Under the pieces are notes generated by a model, which searched no databases, had not been told where the DNA came from, and saw only the letters and a program-made list of their open reading frames with translations. The position numbers were made by a program, and so were the translations under genes. Shown here piece by piece: positions 23,381 to 63,740 of a stretch of DNA of 64,000 nt. Origin of the DNA: Xenopus tropicalis (Eukaryota > Chordata > Amphibia > Anura > Pipidae); NCBI RefSeq assembly GCF_000004195.4, contig NC_030678.2:91170404-91234403 (forward strand), written 5' to 3'. Within the stretch, counting starts at the first letter, position 1. Every line of letters starts with the position of its first letter.

Positions 23381-24620
23381 ATCACTCCATTGCACACAGA
23401 GAACTGCAGTGATTAAAATACCCTTACCTGCTTGCTGCCGTTTCCCATTCCTTCAAATGAAAAACACAATTGTAAATGGGAGAAGCTGTTGCTGTCGGGT
23501 GGGAATAACCAAGGAATGATAATTTTAAGATTCTCAATCTTTTCCTGCCTAACTGCATCTTGGAAGCGGCTGCATGTGGGGAAGGGGTTTTTTTTAAATG
23601 CTAAAACATTTGCCACATTGCTAATGACCTCTCAGTGCTGACAGTAACTTAATTTTTCTGAGCGGGAATATGTTACATAAAACATGTATTAATTAAATAA
23701 TCCATAACTAGCCATTATAATTCCCCTTTAATGATTTACTGTACTTCATATTTAGGTTTGTGGACTAAATTCTTGTGAGTGTTTTTGGTTGTTCACGGTC
23801 AAAAATCTAAATGTCTTTCAGAGACAGCAAGTCTGCATAATTCATCACATGAAGCTCATCCTGTATGACTGAACAAAGATATCATGCTAAGAGATGAATT
23901 GATTTTATCTGCAATGTATGGCATTACCTTTTAATGAGATCTCCTGTTTCAGGTAAATCTATATGCCTTTCATTCCTGCTAAGAGAAGATTCAAGCTGTA
24001 GTTTAGGGAGATACTGCAGCTTTTTAGGCACTGATAGAGTAATCTACAATACCTCTATGAAAAAAAAGTTACTTCCACACACTAATCACTGTTTTGAGGG
24101 ACTGGATTTCAAACCGAATGCAGTAAACAGACACAGATTTGAAATTAATATTTGTTTATTATATAAACAACAGATATTGCCCCTGCACTGGGTTCCCCCA
24201 GCCACATTGCTGGGAGACGGATACCAGATATGATACGACCAGAGAAGCCACTCTTCAGTTATGAGTTGGTACATTGGTCCCCCTGAACTTTCATGTGCAT
24301 TGAAAAACACAATGCACAACAGACGTCTGACAATCAAAACTTTGAGTTTGCCCCTCGCTGCTACCCATTCATTCATAGCCCCCCCCCAAAAAAAAAACTT
24401 CTTCTTTTAAACAGAGAAAGAGACTGCTAATTAACTAATTTGGGCACCCAGTCATTTTTCTATTGCGTTTGGATCACTTTCACGTGATCGTTTTAATTCT
24501 TGGCCAGCCTGTCACCAACATTCCCACCTCCCTGCTTCTACCTAGCTCCCCTGGCAGCGAAAACACACGTGATGTAATTAAGTTACAGAGCCCCGCGATA
24601 ACACCCAGGCAACACCCAGG
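23381..24620. other. non-coding upstream of rpl23a
   Basis: No exon or repeat family is recognised. CpG content rises from about 24470 towards the rpl23a promoter. Confidence 0.5.
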
Positions 24621-24624
24621 CAAA

Positions 24625-24735
24625 ACTACAATTCCCATGGAGCCTTTCGAAGTGACGCTTTGCTATCGCGAGAATCTCGGGCGCTAGTCCCTGTAATATT
24701 GTGTGAGAAACCCCTCGAACTTCCTTTTGCCCAAG
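24625..24735 (+). promoter_or_regulatory. rpl23a: rpl23a core promoter and TOP start
   Basis: ACTACAATTCCCA (24625-24637) matches the ZNF143/THAP11 type of promoter element. TCGCGAGA (24666-24673) matches the core of the TCTCGCGAGA motif common in housekeeping promoters. Transcription probably starts at the C of CTTCCTTTTGCCC (24720-24732), a 5' terminal oligopyrimidine tract only 16 bp before the ATG. No TATA box is evident. Factor binding is inference from motif similarity. Confidence 0.6.
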
Positions 24736-30015
<5,280 letters not shown>

Positions 30016-30042
30016 ACCTGCATCTTCAAAAAGCTGTACAGA

Positions 30043-30048
30043 AATAAA
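30043..30048 (+). terminator. rpl23a: rpl23a polyadenylation signal
   Basis: AATAAA 28 bp after the stop codon, followed by TGTGTTTTTCTGCC and GTGTTGTCGGTG (GT-rich). This gives a very short 3' UTR of about 45-55 nt, normal for ribosomal protein genes. Confidence 0.85.
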
Positions 30049-30091
30049 TGTGTTTTTCTGCCTATTTGTGTTGTCGGTGTATTGTGTTTAA

Positions 30092-30389
30092 CAGGGGTCC
30101 CCAACCTTTTTAACCTGTGAGCAACATTAAAATATAAAAAAAGTTGGGTAGCAACACAAGCATGAAAAAAGTTCCTGGGATGACCGAAAAATGGTTATTT
30201 TGTAGCCCCTATGTGGATTGGCAAACTGCAGGAGGCTCTGTTTGGTAGTACCCATAGTCTTTTTGCCTCCAAAACTTGCCTCCAAGCCAAGAATTCACAA
30301 ATAAGCACCTGCTTTGAGGCCACTGGGAGCAGCATCTAAGGGGTTGGAGAGCAACATGTTGCTCACGAGCCACTTGTTGGGGATCATTG
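30092..30389 (+). mobile_element. CAGGGGTCCCCAACC hAT-type MITE, copy 1
   Basis: It starts CAGGGGTCCCCAACCTTTTT and ends GTTGGGGATCATTG. The flanks are GTGTTTAA and GTGTATAA, a 7-of-8 target duplication. It landed about 45 bp beyond the rpl23a poly(A) signal. Other copies: 32275-32525 (-), 36056-36342 (+), 36449-36698 (-). Confidence 0.8.
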
Positions 30390-32274
30390 GTGTATAAAGT
30401 CCAAGTTTTTGCAGCTGCACAACATACAGTCTACACTTGTGCAATGAAAGTGTTGCCCCCACTAGCTTGTAGGCATACATCATGCACTGCAGTGCAAAAT
30501 ATTAAAGGAGCCGTGCATATTCTGTATAACATGCAGTTGGGCAGCTTACCCCATCTATTGTGACTTTTTTCCTGTAACTAGCAGAATGTAGTAGTGTTTT
30601 CATACATATATGAATTTGCAGTGGGGTAAGGAGGTTCTGTTTTGGGCCATAAAGAGGCACTTGCACCTAATGTCTGGATTAATGTTACTGTTACTCTATA
30701 GTATAGTAATGAATGGGTTTTTTATGGGTAAAGTTTATTGTATTTGCATTTAATTCAGCAACAAAGCAAGGGAAAACATGGGGGGAGGCTAAAGTTAGGG
30801 TATAGTTTACATGTTGGTGCAAGATGAAGTTCTACAGTACAAATAGGTAGGAAGATTGTTTCGCAGACATTCGACCCATGACCTCGGTCCAGACTTGTGC
30901 TACCTATGGGCAGTGTCGGGTCGTATGTAGGAAGTCTACGCCGAAGTCCCCATCTGTGGGAAGAAGCTTCCGAGTTACCATCCCATTGCTCTGAGTGGCA
31001 TAATATAGATTTGATATAGCCATTTAAACTTGATGCACTCATGCATGTTTACTTTCAGCTGTATTTCCTGTGGCAAAAATAAAATGCTGCTCAGCCCAAT
31101 GGCAGAGCTGTTGCATTTTGGTTATCTTAAAAAAAAATAAAAATAAAAAAAACATAGTAAACAAGTGGATGCTGGCTTGCTTCTAAACTTGCATGTAGTT
31201 ACATGTAAATTTAATAATCTGAATATAAAGTTTATCACAGTATTTCAGTGCTGCTATATATTTCCCATTGCAGTATATGCTTACTCTTATAAAAGTCATT
31301 TAAATTGGGTAATACTCCATTGTGCCACCTAAATTCTCTGTGGTATTCCTCTACAACTAATGTTCTGACAGTGTGTCTTCCATGTATGTCCAAAATGCGG
31401 TCCGGTCAAAGTCTTGCAATGTCCATGGGTGTCATCTGTGGTTTATGGCTTTTTGAGCCCTCATTGAATATGGGCATTACCAAGGTCTTTGCATCAAATA
31501 TATCAGCCAAATGTGATGCCACTTGGGTGTCCAAATTGGAAAAGACTTGGTGGAAGCTGTTGTGTGGTGCTGGGAGTCTGAAGCAGGCTTTAAAACATTT
31601 AGCATCCTGCCTTCTGGCATTTCATATAAGATTGGCTTTTAATTCCTATAAATACTGCATCCAGATCTAAATATTGACCAGTTTTGAAAATCTGTTATTG
31701 GTGAGAAACAATGTAAGCAATATGGCTGCCTTTCCACATCTTGCCATGATTAAGTTGCCAATATTCACATAGGCAGTAGCTTCTGATTTTGCTTTCTGTT
31801 AAATCATGACATAAGGAAGTATACTAAAGATATCCAGGCATGGGCAAATTTGTTGGGCCAGTGGCAGATCTAGTCTAAAAATGCATTTCTTTTGTCTTTG
31901 GTTGACTGTGCCCTTTGTTTTGGAAATTTCAGATACCAAAAGTTGTCTGAGGTAAATAGACAGGTACGTAGGTTCTGAGAAAACAGAACAAAGATAGCAC
32001 AGGGTTTATATAGACTTTGTGACATAGTTGCAAACGTGATAAAGGTATGAGCATAGGTGTCAACAGTTTGCCAGTGTATGTGTATATAAATATCTGTTCA
32101 CAGCACAGAAAACAAGGACCTGCTCTTTGCCAAATAGGTGATTCTGTCTTCAAGGCCATAGTTGAAGTAACTAATGTTAGCTTGAGAACAGAATCCATCT
32201 GAGTCAGGGGTTTCTGTGGATGAACCTGCACACACAATTTATTCTTTATCACCTTAAAGGGGTTATTAAACTTT
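30390..32274. other. intergenic, nothing recognised
   Basis: It includes an A-rich run near 31130-31152 and a 121-codon open frame at 31305-31670 that I cannot relate to any family. With no splice support it is more likely chance. Confidence 0.45.
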
Positions 32275-32525
32275 AACTCTCATGAGAAACATGTTACTCC
32301 CCAACCCCTTGGATGTTGCTCCCAGTGGCCTCAAAGCAGGTGCTTATTTTTTGATTTCTGGTTAGGAGACAAGCTTTGATTATATAAAAGCCCAGTGTAA
32401 TTGCCAAACAGAGCATTCTGTAGGCTTACAGTCAACATGGGGGCTATCAAATAGTGAATTATAACTCTCATTGGCACCTCCAGGAACTTTTTTCATGCTT
32501 GTTTTGCTTGTGTTATGGACAAACA
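32275..32525 (-). mobile_element. CAGGGGTCCCCAACC hAT-type MITE, copy 2 (eroded)
   Basis: GTTACTCCCCAACCCCTTGG, GCTCCCAGTGGCCTCAAAGC and CCAGGAACTTTTTTCATGCT are reverse complements of copy 1 words. Both termini are eroded. Confidence 0.65.
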
Positions 32526-32714
32526 TGGGAAAAATTTGCCTTAGCTCTGCAAAACTGCACACCAGGTAACCGAAATATCGAGGACCATGAAGCCAGTGGC
32601 ACCTAGGGTGTTTATAAGCTGTTCCTAAAGGTGGCCATATACTGTAAGAGACACATGTTACAAGTACATTACTTGTAGGTAGTTAGGGGATGTTCTTTTT
32701 TCCCCATAAAAACA

Positions 32715-32960
32715 ATCAGCACCAGAGGCCACCCCTTTCGATTAGAGGAATGGAACTTTCATTTGAAGCAGCGTAAGTGGTTTTTCATAGTGAGGGCAGT
32801 GAGATTGGGGAATGCCCTTCCTAATGATGATGTAAGGCAGATTCTGTTAATGCCTATAAGAGGGGCCTGGATGAGTTCTTGAACAAGTATAGTATCCAAG
32901 GCTATTGTGATACAAAATTCTACAGTTAGTATTGGTGTTTATATATGGTTTATGTATGTG
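32715..32960 (+). repeat. dispersed repeat, relative of 20939-21160
   Basis: CACCAGAGGCCACCCCTTTC, GGGGAATGCCCTTCCTAATG, GGCAGATTCTGTTAATGCCT. It shows the uninterrupted sequence across the point where the nested hAT pair landed in the copy at 18.1-19.8 kb. Confidence 0.6.
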
Positions 32961-33409
32961 AGTGTATAGATAGGTCAGTATTGGTTTCAGCGCCAGATTT
33001 GTAATCCGGGTGCCCCTAGGCCGCCCACATTCTTGGCTGACTACTTTTCATCTTTATAAATATTCCCAGGAACCATTAATTAACAGGCTGGCCACTGCTT
33101 AGTACCTAAAACATGCTTAAAGAAGGCCAGTTAAATAGAAAATGTATTATTCCTGGAGGGGATTGTTGGGGCAGTATAATAACTGGCTTCTAAAGACCCT
33201 CCTGGCCTTAACAGCCTACCAAGTAAATGGTATAAGACCAAAGTAGACCCCCCCCTATTCCTTTGATGCTGCTGGCTTCGAGGAAGAAACCCCCCTCTTT
33301 TCTTAGATATTTATAATAAACCTGGTAAAAATGTCGAGCTCTGTGATTCATGTTGCCCATTCTCCTCACTAACCAGCGTCATAAAAAATTTGGCTCGAGT
33401 GCTTGCTAA

Positions 33410-33693
33410 TAGTGATAAGCGAATATGTCCCGTTTCGATTCACCATAAAATTCGTGGAGCAGCAAGAAGATTTGCGAAACGCATTTGTCGCCCGCCCTTT
33501 TTTTGACGCGACCACTCCCAATTTTGCTGTTACTGTGCCCTTTTTTTGATGTGACCGCAGCCAATTTAAGACGCGCCGAAAAATTTTTGCGCACGCCAAT
33601 TTGTCACAGAAGTTTCGCAAAATAATTCACCAATGACGAAATGCGGAAATTCGCTTTGAATCAATGCCTGGCGAAAAAATTTGCTCATTACTA
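33410..33693. mobile_element. short hAT-type MITE with exact target duplication
   Basis: TAGTGATAAGCGAA at the left and TTTGCTCATTACTA at the right are inverted. The exact 8-bp flanks are CTTGCTAA (33402-33409 and 33694-33701). The interior is CpG-bearing and partly palindromic. Confidence 0.85.
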
Positions 33694-33701
33694 CTTGCTA
33701 A

Positions 33702-35840
33702 TAAATTCATTATAGTGATGACCTTTGTAAACAAAGCAGAACCACTGATACTACATTCTGACACTGAAGCTGAGTGCCGTTCTAGTGCCAGTTGATATTT
33801 GCTAGGCACATGACTCAATAGAATGGATGCACTTGTGGAAAGTTCTAGTAAGAAACATTTTCTACTTACAGCCACTAGGCAGGGTTAGGACCAATCTTGA
33901 ATCCGTTCGGACTGTGAGAAGTGGAATGACACTGGCATGTCCTTTGTCTCTTGTCCTCTTCGTGAATGCTATGAAACCTCTGTCTAATCTTGGCATTATT
34001 TAAATAAATAAATTTGAAACCTCTTCAAGTTTAAAGGTAAACTAAATTCTTAGAAAAATAATCTAAAGCTGGCCCTACACTTAAAGATCTATTTGGTAAG
34101 TTGGTCATTACCTAATTTTACTATTCATACAGAGGACTAAATTAAGGAGATTGAATCATTTGATTTGAGGCTTCTAGGCCTATGACTTGATAATAATGTG
34201 GATCCATATAGAACTATCAAAAGAAGACTATATCAACAGCCCAATGTGGCCCAACATGAATTTAGCCTGGGTATCGCCATCTTAATTCTTGTCCCACTCC
34301 TAGAAGGCACTTATTTGTAAATATTTAGGTATACATTAACAGATGATCTTTCGTATGCACTGATAATATCCTTTACCATACAGTTTTTTAAGCAACAGTG
34401 AATAGATAGAAATGCTGGACAAATACAAAACACTATCTGAACTTTCAGAATTAAAAATAAATGTAGTTTTTGGCTCACACAATATACTTGATTTCTCAGA
34501 TTGAAAGGATCATGATCGTTTGTCTCTGACTTGTAGAAACTATTTGCCCCGCCCCTGTAGGCTCAAAGTGTCACGCAACTTGCCCCTCACTTTTTTTGTG
34601 AAACGATGGATTCTAAGACTTCAATGCCTTGGGAATGGCTATGTGCATTTTTGGCAACAATTACTGAGCTCTGCTAAACTGCTGTAAATGAGCCCTAACC
34701 CATCTTTGTAATGGGATGGGTTTTGCTTACTTTTTTCATATAATTTAGTTTTATGTCAAAATCCTGCCAATGCAACTTAGTTTTTCCATTAAATAGATCA
34801 CTGATAACCAGTTTATGAAACCTGCCACCACACTGATTAATGCATTTGCTCTAAAACAGTCCTGCATTCATAGAGGTCATACCATTGCTGTGATCCCCCC
34901 GCCAAGACCAGTGTCTCCTGTTTAATATGGCAATTACAAGAGATTATGCACACAAGAAACTTTTCATCACATGGACATTTAAAAGCAAAAAAAAAATGCT
35001 ATTTGATTAGCTGGGGATGAACTGTAAAAGGTTTCATGTTGTTTCCTTCTGTTTTCAGCCTACCCCCTGCATGTGCAATCAGGACCAGCACAAAATACTT
35101 TTTATAATTATCAATTAGAGCTGGACCCCTGCAGCCTGTGGGTATTCTTCTTTCTTCCATAGACCCTGTAGTTTTAATTCTGATACTGCATCTCTGTTAT
35201 AATGAGGGTACTTCAGGTCTGGAATGGGATAAAAAAATAGGCCCTGATATTTCTAGTGCTCAGGCCCAAACAGGCACCCACCAGCCCAATAGATAGTGAC
35301 TGTATATTGCATTTTACAGCAGCCCCTCTGGCATTTGCCAGAACCCACAGATTGCCAGTCTGTGCCTGGGGTACTTGGTCCTGTAGCTAACTCTTTTATG
35401 AGGTTCATCCATCCCCATATTTCTGGAGTATAATCTGTTATGCAAAAATATATTTCTGTTGTGCATTATTTAGGACCCCTTACAAAATCCACTGAGTTTT
35501 GGGATCCCAGAAGCACAAAGTTTGTTGTCTTATTTGCTACACCCAGGCCTACTAAGGCAGATATACAGTCTAATTTTCATATGTACATGCAAATATTAAT
35601 AATTTAGATAAATAAGCTATTAAGAAATAAACTCAAATATTTATTTGCACAGGTTCAAAGCAATTCAAACATACATAAAAAAGTTTTAGCAGTTTTAATG
35701 TTATTTTTACATGTAATTGCAAATTAAAGCAGCATTTGTTTTGTCTCTTTATGCACTGCTGGTTTTAATTCAATATACAATATACTGTAGGAAAAGGCAG
35801 CTATCCTCTAGATAAGTCACCAGATTCTACAAAGTTTCTT
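33702..35840. other. intergenic, one partial repeat
   Basis: A short TAAAGCTGGCCCTACACTTA at 34070 resembles the end of the 58706 element. 35270-35345 (CAGCCCCTCTGGCATTTGCC, ACAGATTGCCAGTCTG) recurs inverted at about 36375-36445. No gene was recognised. Confidence 0.45.
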
Positions 35841-35849
35841 AACAGCTCT

Positions 35850-36055
35850 GTTAATTAGGGCGGGGGCTCTTGCCTTGCAGTGCTGATGTCCTGGGTTTGC
35901 TTCCAGGCAGGGCACTTTCATCATGGAGTTTGTAAGTTTTCCCTGTGTTTGTGTGGGTTTGCTCCAGGTACTCCCATTTTCTCCCACACTTTAAGAACAT
36001 GCAGGCAGGTTAATTGGCTCCTGATGAAATTGACCCAAGTGTGTGTAATTTATAT
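35850..36055 (+). repeat. SINE-like dispersed repeat, interrupted
   Basis: GTGTGGGTTTGCTCCAGGTA, CTCCCATTTTCTCCCACACT, ACATGCAGGCAGGTTAATTG and CTCCTGATGAAATTGACC are words of a widespread fish and frog repeat. It appears to resume at 36347 with ATGTAAGCTCCACTGGGGCA after the hAT insertion at 36056-36342. Confidence 0.55.
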
Positions 36056-36342
36056 CAGGGTCCCCAACCTTTGTAACCTGTGAACCACATTCAGTTGTAA
36101 AAATAATTAGGGAACAAGACAAGAATGATAAAGTTCCTGGGGGTGCCAAATAAGGGCTGTAATTGGCCCCTGTATGTACTGGCAGTCTTAAGGAGGCTCT
36201 GTTTGGTGGTACATCAGGTTTTATGCAACCAAAACTTACCTGCAAGCCAGGAATTCAAAACAAGCACCTGCTTTGAGGTCACTGGGAGCCAAGGTGTTGG
36301 TGAGCAACATGTTTCACCCAAGCCACTGGTTGGGCATCACTG
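36056..36342 (+). mobile_element. CAGGGGTCCCCAACC hAT-type MITE, copy 3
   Basis: It starts CAGGGTCCCCAACCTTTGTA and ends GGTTGGGCATCACTG. It is inserted in the SINE-like repeat at 35850. I could not find a matching target duplication. Confidence 0.75.
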
Positions 36343-36448
36343 CCCTAAAATGTAAGCTCCACTGGGGCAGGGACCAGGGACCGGGACCAGACTGGCAATC
36401 TGTGGATTTTGGCAAATGCCTAAGGGGCTGCTGTAAGATGCCATAGAC

Positions 36449-36698
36449 CAGTGGTTTGTGATCAACATGTTGCTTACCACCCCCTTTGATGTTGTTCCCA
36501 GTGGCCTCAAAGTAGGTGCCCATTTTTAAATTTCTAACTTGGAGGCAAGTTTTGGAAGCACAGAAACACAGTTTTACTCCAAGCAGAGCTAGGCCAGCAG
36601 CCCACATAGGGCTACCAAATAGCCAATCACAGCCCTTACTTGGCATCCCCAAAGAACTCTTTTCATGCTTGTGTGGCTCACCAAAGGTTGGGGATCCC
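36449..36698 (-). mobile_element. CAGGGGTCCCCAACC hAT-type MITE, copy 4
   Basis: It starts CAGTGGTTTGTGATCAACAT and ends CACCAAAGGTTGGGGATCCC, the reverse complement of copy 3 only about 105 bp away, so the two form an inverted pair. Confidence 0.7.
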
Positions 36699-37379
36699 AT
36701 AGACAGTCTATTATGTGGCCTGGTGAGGGGGGGCTGGGCTGTTTGGGGTCTATGTACTTGAAATGCCAGAACCTATTTTGAATCCCAGTCCAAGACTGGT
36801 AGGGACCAGATCTGGACTGAGGCCCACAATAGACCCTGGGGTTTCCAGTGCAAAGAGGCCCAAACCACCACCCACTAGCCAAATTAATAACAAAGACAAT
36901 TCTCACCCTGGTGTGATAGCTAAGAGAGTGCAATTACACTTACTGCACTAACAGAGCCAAATTTCCAGAAACAGAAATTTGGCTCTTAAAAGTTACCAGA
37001 AGCAGCTTTTTGCCACCCCTGGTAACTTTGGAATAATGACTATCTATGGCATAGTCAAGCAGGAACTGATGTGAATAATGTATAATCTCTGTAAAGCACT
37101 GTGTAAATTTGTTACTATTAATCACCACCCTCATGACACTAACTGCCCTCTTTGAAAACACAGGGACGCCTAGAAAATTCAGGCTGCACCAATCGCATTT
37201 AATACAAATGCAATGATTTTATCATCAATGCATTTGCTTTAGGGGTCCCTGATTTTCCCAACAATTTTCGTACTTTTTAATTTTACACAAACCCACATTT
37301 TTTTTCTCATCTTAAAGGTAATAAAACAAACAAAAACCCAGCATGTGAAATGATTGAATCGTTTCAATGGATATGGCCT

Positions 37380-37795
37380 TCTGGGCTGCTGCTCCTTTTG
37401 CCATGTTCAGCTCCAGCCGTGTCACACACACAGCGTCAATGAAATAGTTTTCGCTGTTGTGCCCTTATTACTGCAAGATGAAACAAATACTGATGAATTG
37501 TGCCCGGCACTCTGCACAGCGTTATTTTATTGACACACAAGGGGGCGCAATACACCCTTTGATAAACAGGAATGAGCTCACGCTTTCAGCTACGGCAACT
37601 GCTAAGGTCCAAAAAATCTATAAGCTCCAGGAAGTCGTGTTAGCTGTTTATATCCTTGTCTTTATTTTGCATGGGTTGTGTTGCCATGCGCATAATCTGT
37701 GCAAATATATATATATATTTTTTTTTAACAGTTATATATTATGTTGGTTTTTTCATTCTATCCAGCTATCAAACCACTATTGTAGCGTGCTGAAG
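37380..37795 (+). promoter_or_regulatory. dhx40: weak candidate dhx40 promoter and 5' UTR exon
   Basis: The ATG exon of dhx40 is preceded by a splice acceptor, so a non-coding first exon must lie upstream. This stretch has the highest local CpG content between 33.7 and 39 kb. It contains a CTCF-like ACACAAGGGGGCGCAA (37535-37550) and GTTGCCATGCGCAT (37680-37693), an X-box/NRF1-like word. A possible donor GAAG|GTAGGA is at 37796. This is inference only. Confidence 0.25.
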
Positions 37796-38539
37796 GTAGG
37801 AAGTTTCTTTCGGCTTGTCTGTACACTGGGCAGATAGATTACGTGTAGTATTTAAGCAGATACAAAACTGAGCATTGTAATAAGTAAAAATATGTGAGTG
37901 TTAACGCTCTATGTTATGAAAAGTGGCCGACTGTGATGCCTTAATATTGCAGTACTGTGAGTGTCACAGTGTATCATTGTTGCAAAATAAATGATTCCAC
38001 ATTGTGCAGATTTGGTAACATTAACTTCTCTTGCCTGTTGTTTCTGCCATTTTCCCATGTTTTTATCTTGTTGTGTCATTTGTGTGGGGATATGATTACT
38101 GTTATATAGAATTTTGTCAGCACTCAGCATGCTGGTACTTTATAAATTTGTGTTAATTTAGTTAAAGATGGTTAGGATTAAATATGATTATTGGCGATTC
38201 AGTGCAAAACTCTGTGAGACTAAGTTCAGTTATTTTGTCTTGTACGTTACCAATAATAAAGCAGCAGAATAAAGAACATGACCACATATATAGCTTTTAA
38301 GGCTTTTACACATGGGCGTTCTTCCTGCTTTCCCCTGCACTACATCTTTCATACATTCCAGTGCAGGGTAACACAGGAAGAAACGCAGGAAGAAACCTGG
38401 GCCTGTATTTCCTATTAGGTTGTAATCATTGTGGCACAGGCAAGCACCAAAGCTCTTGCCCGTGCTGCAATGTGCATTTAAAAAAAAGGGGCTGTGTTTA
38501 TTCCTGCGTTCCCCTGCGATGGAACGGTTAACTTTTAGT

Positions 38540-38915
38540 ATGTTATAGAATGGTCTATTCTCAACAACTTTTTAAATGGTGTTTACTTTTAGAGTTTTTG
38601 AATTATATGTTTTTTTCTTTTACTACTTTCCAGCTGTCAGATGGTAATTAATGACCCCAGGAACCAAAAAATGATTGCTGCATGAAGCTACAGTTTTTTT
38701 GCTACTTTTTTTTTTTTTTTTCCCGTTATCTCTCTATTTAGACACTCTTACAATCATCCAGTCTTTCATTTAAACCACTGCCGGGTGTTAGTGTGTACTG
38801 GACCCTAGCAACCAGCTGCTGAACTACAAAAACTTAAAACCAATTGCAAACAGTCTTAGAATGTGAATGTCTGTATCATATTAGAAGTTAATTTAAAGGT
38901 GAACCACCCCTTTAA
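38540..38915 (-). mobile_element. TAAAGGTGAACCACCCCTTTAA MITE
   Basis: Its right end TTAAAGGTGAACCACCCCTT, and ACTGCCGGGTGTTAGTGTG-like inner words, appear inverted at 63417-63740 (AGGAGCTGTTCACCTTTAAT, AACCAGGCAGTGGTGTGAAT). Boundaries are approximate. Confidence 0.55.
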
Positions 38916-39094
38916 GATTAGAGTTAGTGTGAATGGGGTGTGTAATCCAATGCAATTTGTGAGACCAAAATTGGATTTTGTATTCTAATCCATAATTTAA
39001 AACTGTTTAGTCTGAGGCAATGAAGAATGAAAAATTCCCATGTTTCTACATAACATTGCGTTTTTTTTGTGATTTTACAGATTTTTAGATCATC

Positions 39095-62939
<23,845 letters not shown>

Positions 62940-63001
62940 GTGAGATTTTTTCTTTCTTTTTGTTTTTTGAGAAAAGGTATGCTTTCATTTTAAGAGACCT
63001 G

Positions 63002-63011
63002 TGAAAATAAA
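63002..63011 (+). terminator. dhx40: possible intronic stop and poly(A) signal
   Basis: If the exon 16 donor at 62940 is not used, the frame runs 21 codons to TGA (63002-63004), immediately followed by AATAAA (63006-63011). This could give a shortened dhx40 isoform. No transcript evidence. Confidence 0.25.
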
Positions 63012-63018
63012 GTGGTTA

Positions 63019-63201
63019 CAGTGGCAGAACTACCAGGGGGCTGTGTTTTCAAATATACCAGGGCATGCCCCTGGTATTGGGCTGTTGGGAGGGTTCTGGG
63101 TTTTATCTAGCTATTGCTAAGGAGGATGCATATGGGGCAGGAGTAGCAGGGCTCATTACAACTGTTGCACCTGGGCTTATAGGGCCATAGTTACATTACT
63201 G
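63019..63201. mobile_element. short hAT-type MITE in dhx40 intron 16
   Basis: CAGTGGCAGAACTA at the left and TAGTTACATTACTG at the right. The flanks AGTGGTTA and AGTGGTGA form a 7-of-8 target duplication. Confidence 0.75.
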
Positions 63202-63416
63202 AGTGGTGAGAAGCTTTATTTATAAACAAACTACTCCCTTCCCTAAGATGAAGCATTTGTTCCGCTTTGAGATAAGAAGTATTTCATTGCACAGAGGACT
63301 TCTAACTGTACTGGGGATTGGTTTCTCTCCACAGAAAATTCTTAATAAAATCAACAGGCAAAGAAGTATGTTCAGCACAAGCCCTATTTAGCAGCTTGCT
63401 ATCTTACTACATGTTT

Positions 63417-63740
63417 AAAGGAGCTGTTCACCTTTAATATAACTTTAGGTATGATGTAGACAGTGATATTGTGGGGCAATTTGCAGTTGGTCCTCATTTT
63501 TTATGTTTTTTTTAACTTTTTGTTCAGCAACTACAGTTGGGAATGTTAGCAGCTATGTGGTTGGTAGGGTCCACTTTGCACGAGCAACCAGGCAGTGGTG
63601 TGAATGAAAGTCTTGAAGATGCAAAGGAAAGGCCTGAAGACATGTAATATAAAGCAACAATAAATATGTATTATAACAGAGTAATAGATTTTGGCTGCTT
63701 GGCTCCTGGGGTCAGTGACCCCCTTATTAAAATCACTTTC
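63417..63740 (+). mobile_element. TAAAGGAGCTGTTCACC MITE, partial
   Basis: It shares inverted words with 38540-38915 (CTGTTCACCTTTAA, CAATTTGCAGTTGGT, GGCAGTGGTGTGAATGAAAG). GGTCAGTGACCCCCTTATTA near 63710 marks the approximate right part. The rest of 63740-64000 shows no exon. Confidence 0.55.

Noticed and set aside
31305..31670. 121-codon open frame between rpl23a and dhx40
   Set aside because: No family resemblance, no codon or splice support; probably chance. A protein search with no hit would confirm.
37457..37837. 126-codon frame as an upstream protein
   Set aside because: Low-complexity, hydrophobic and crossing a TA/T-rich run; better explained as non-coding sequence around a possible 5' UTR exon.
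63321..63391. Possible last dhx40 exon after TCTCCACAG at 63334
   Set aside because: Joined in phase 1 to exon 16 it reaches a stop after three codons and does not resemble the expected basic DHX40 tail.
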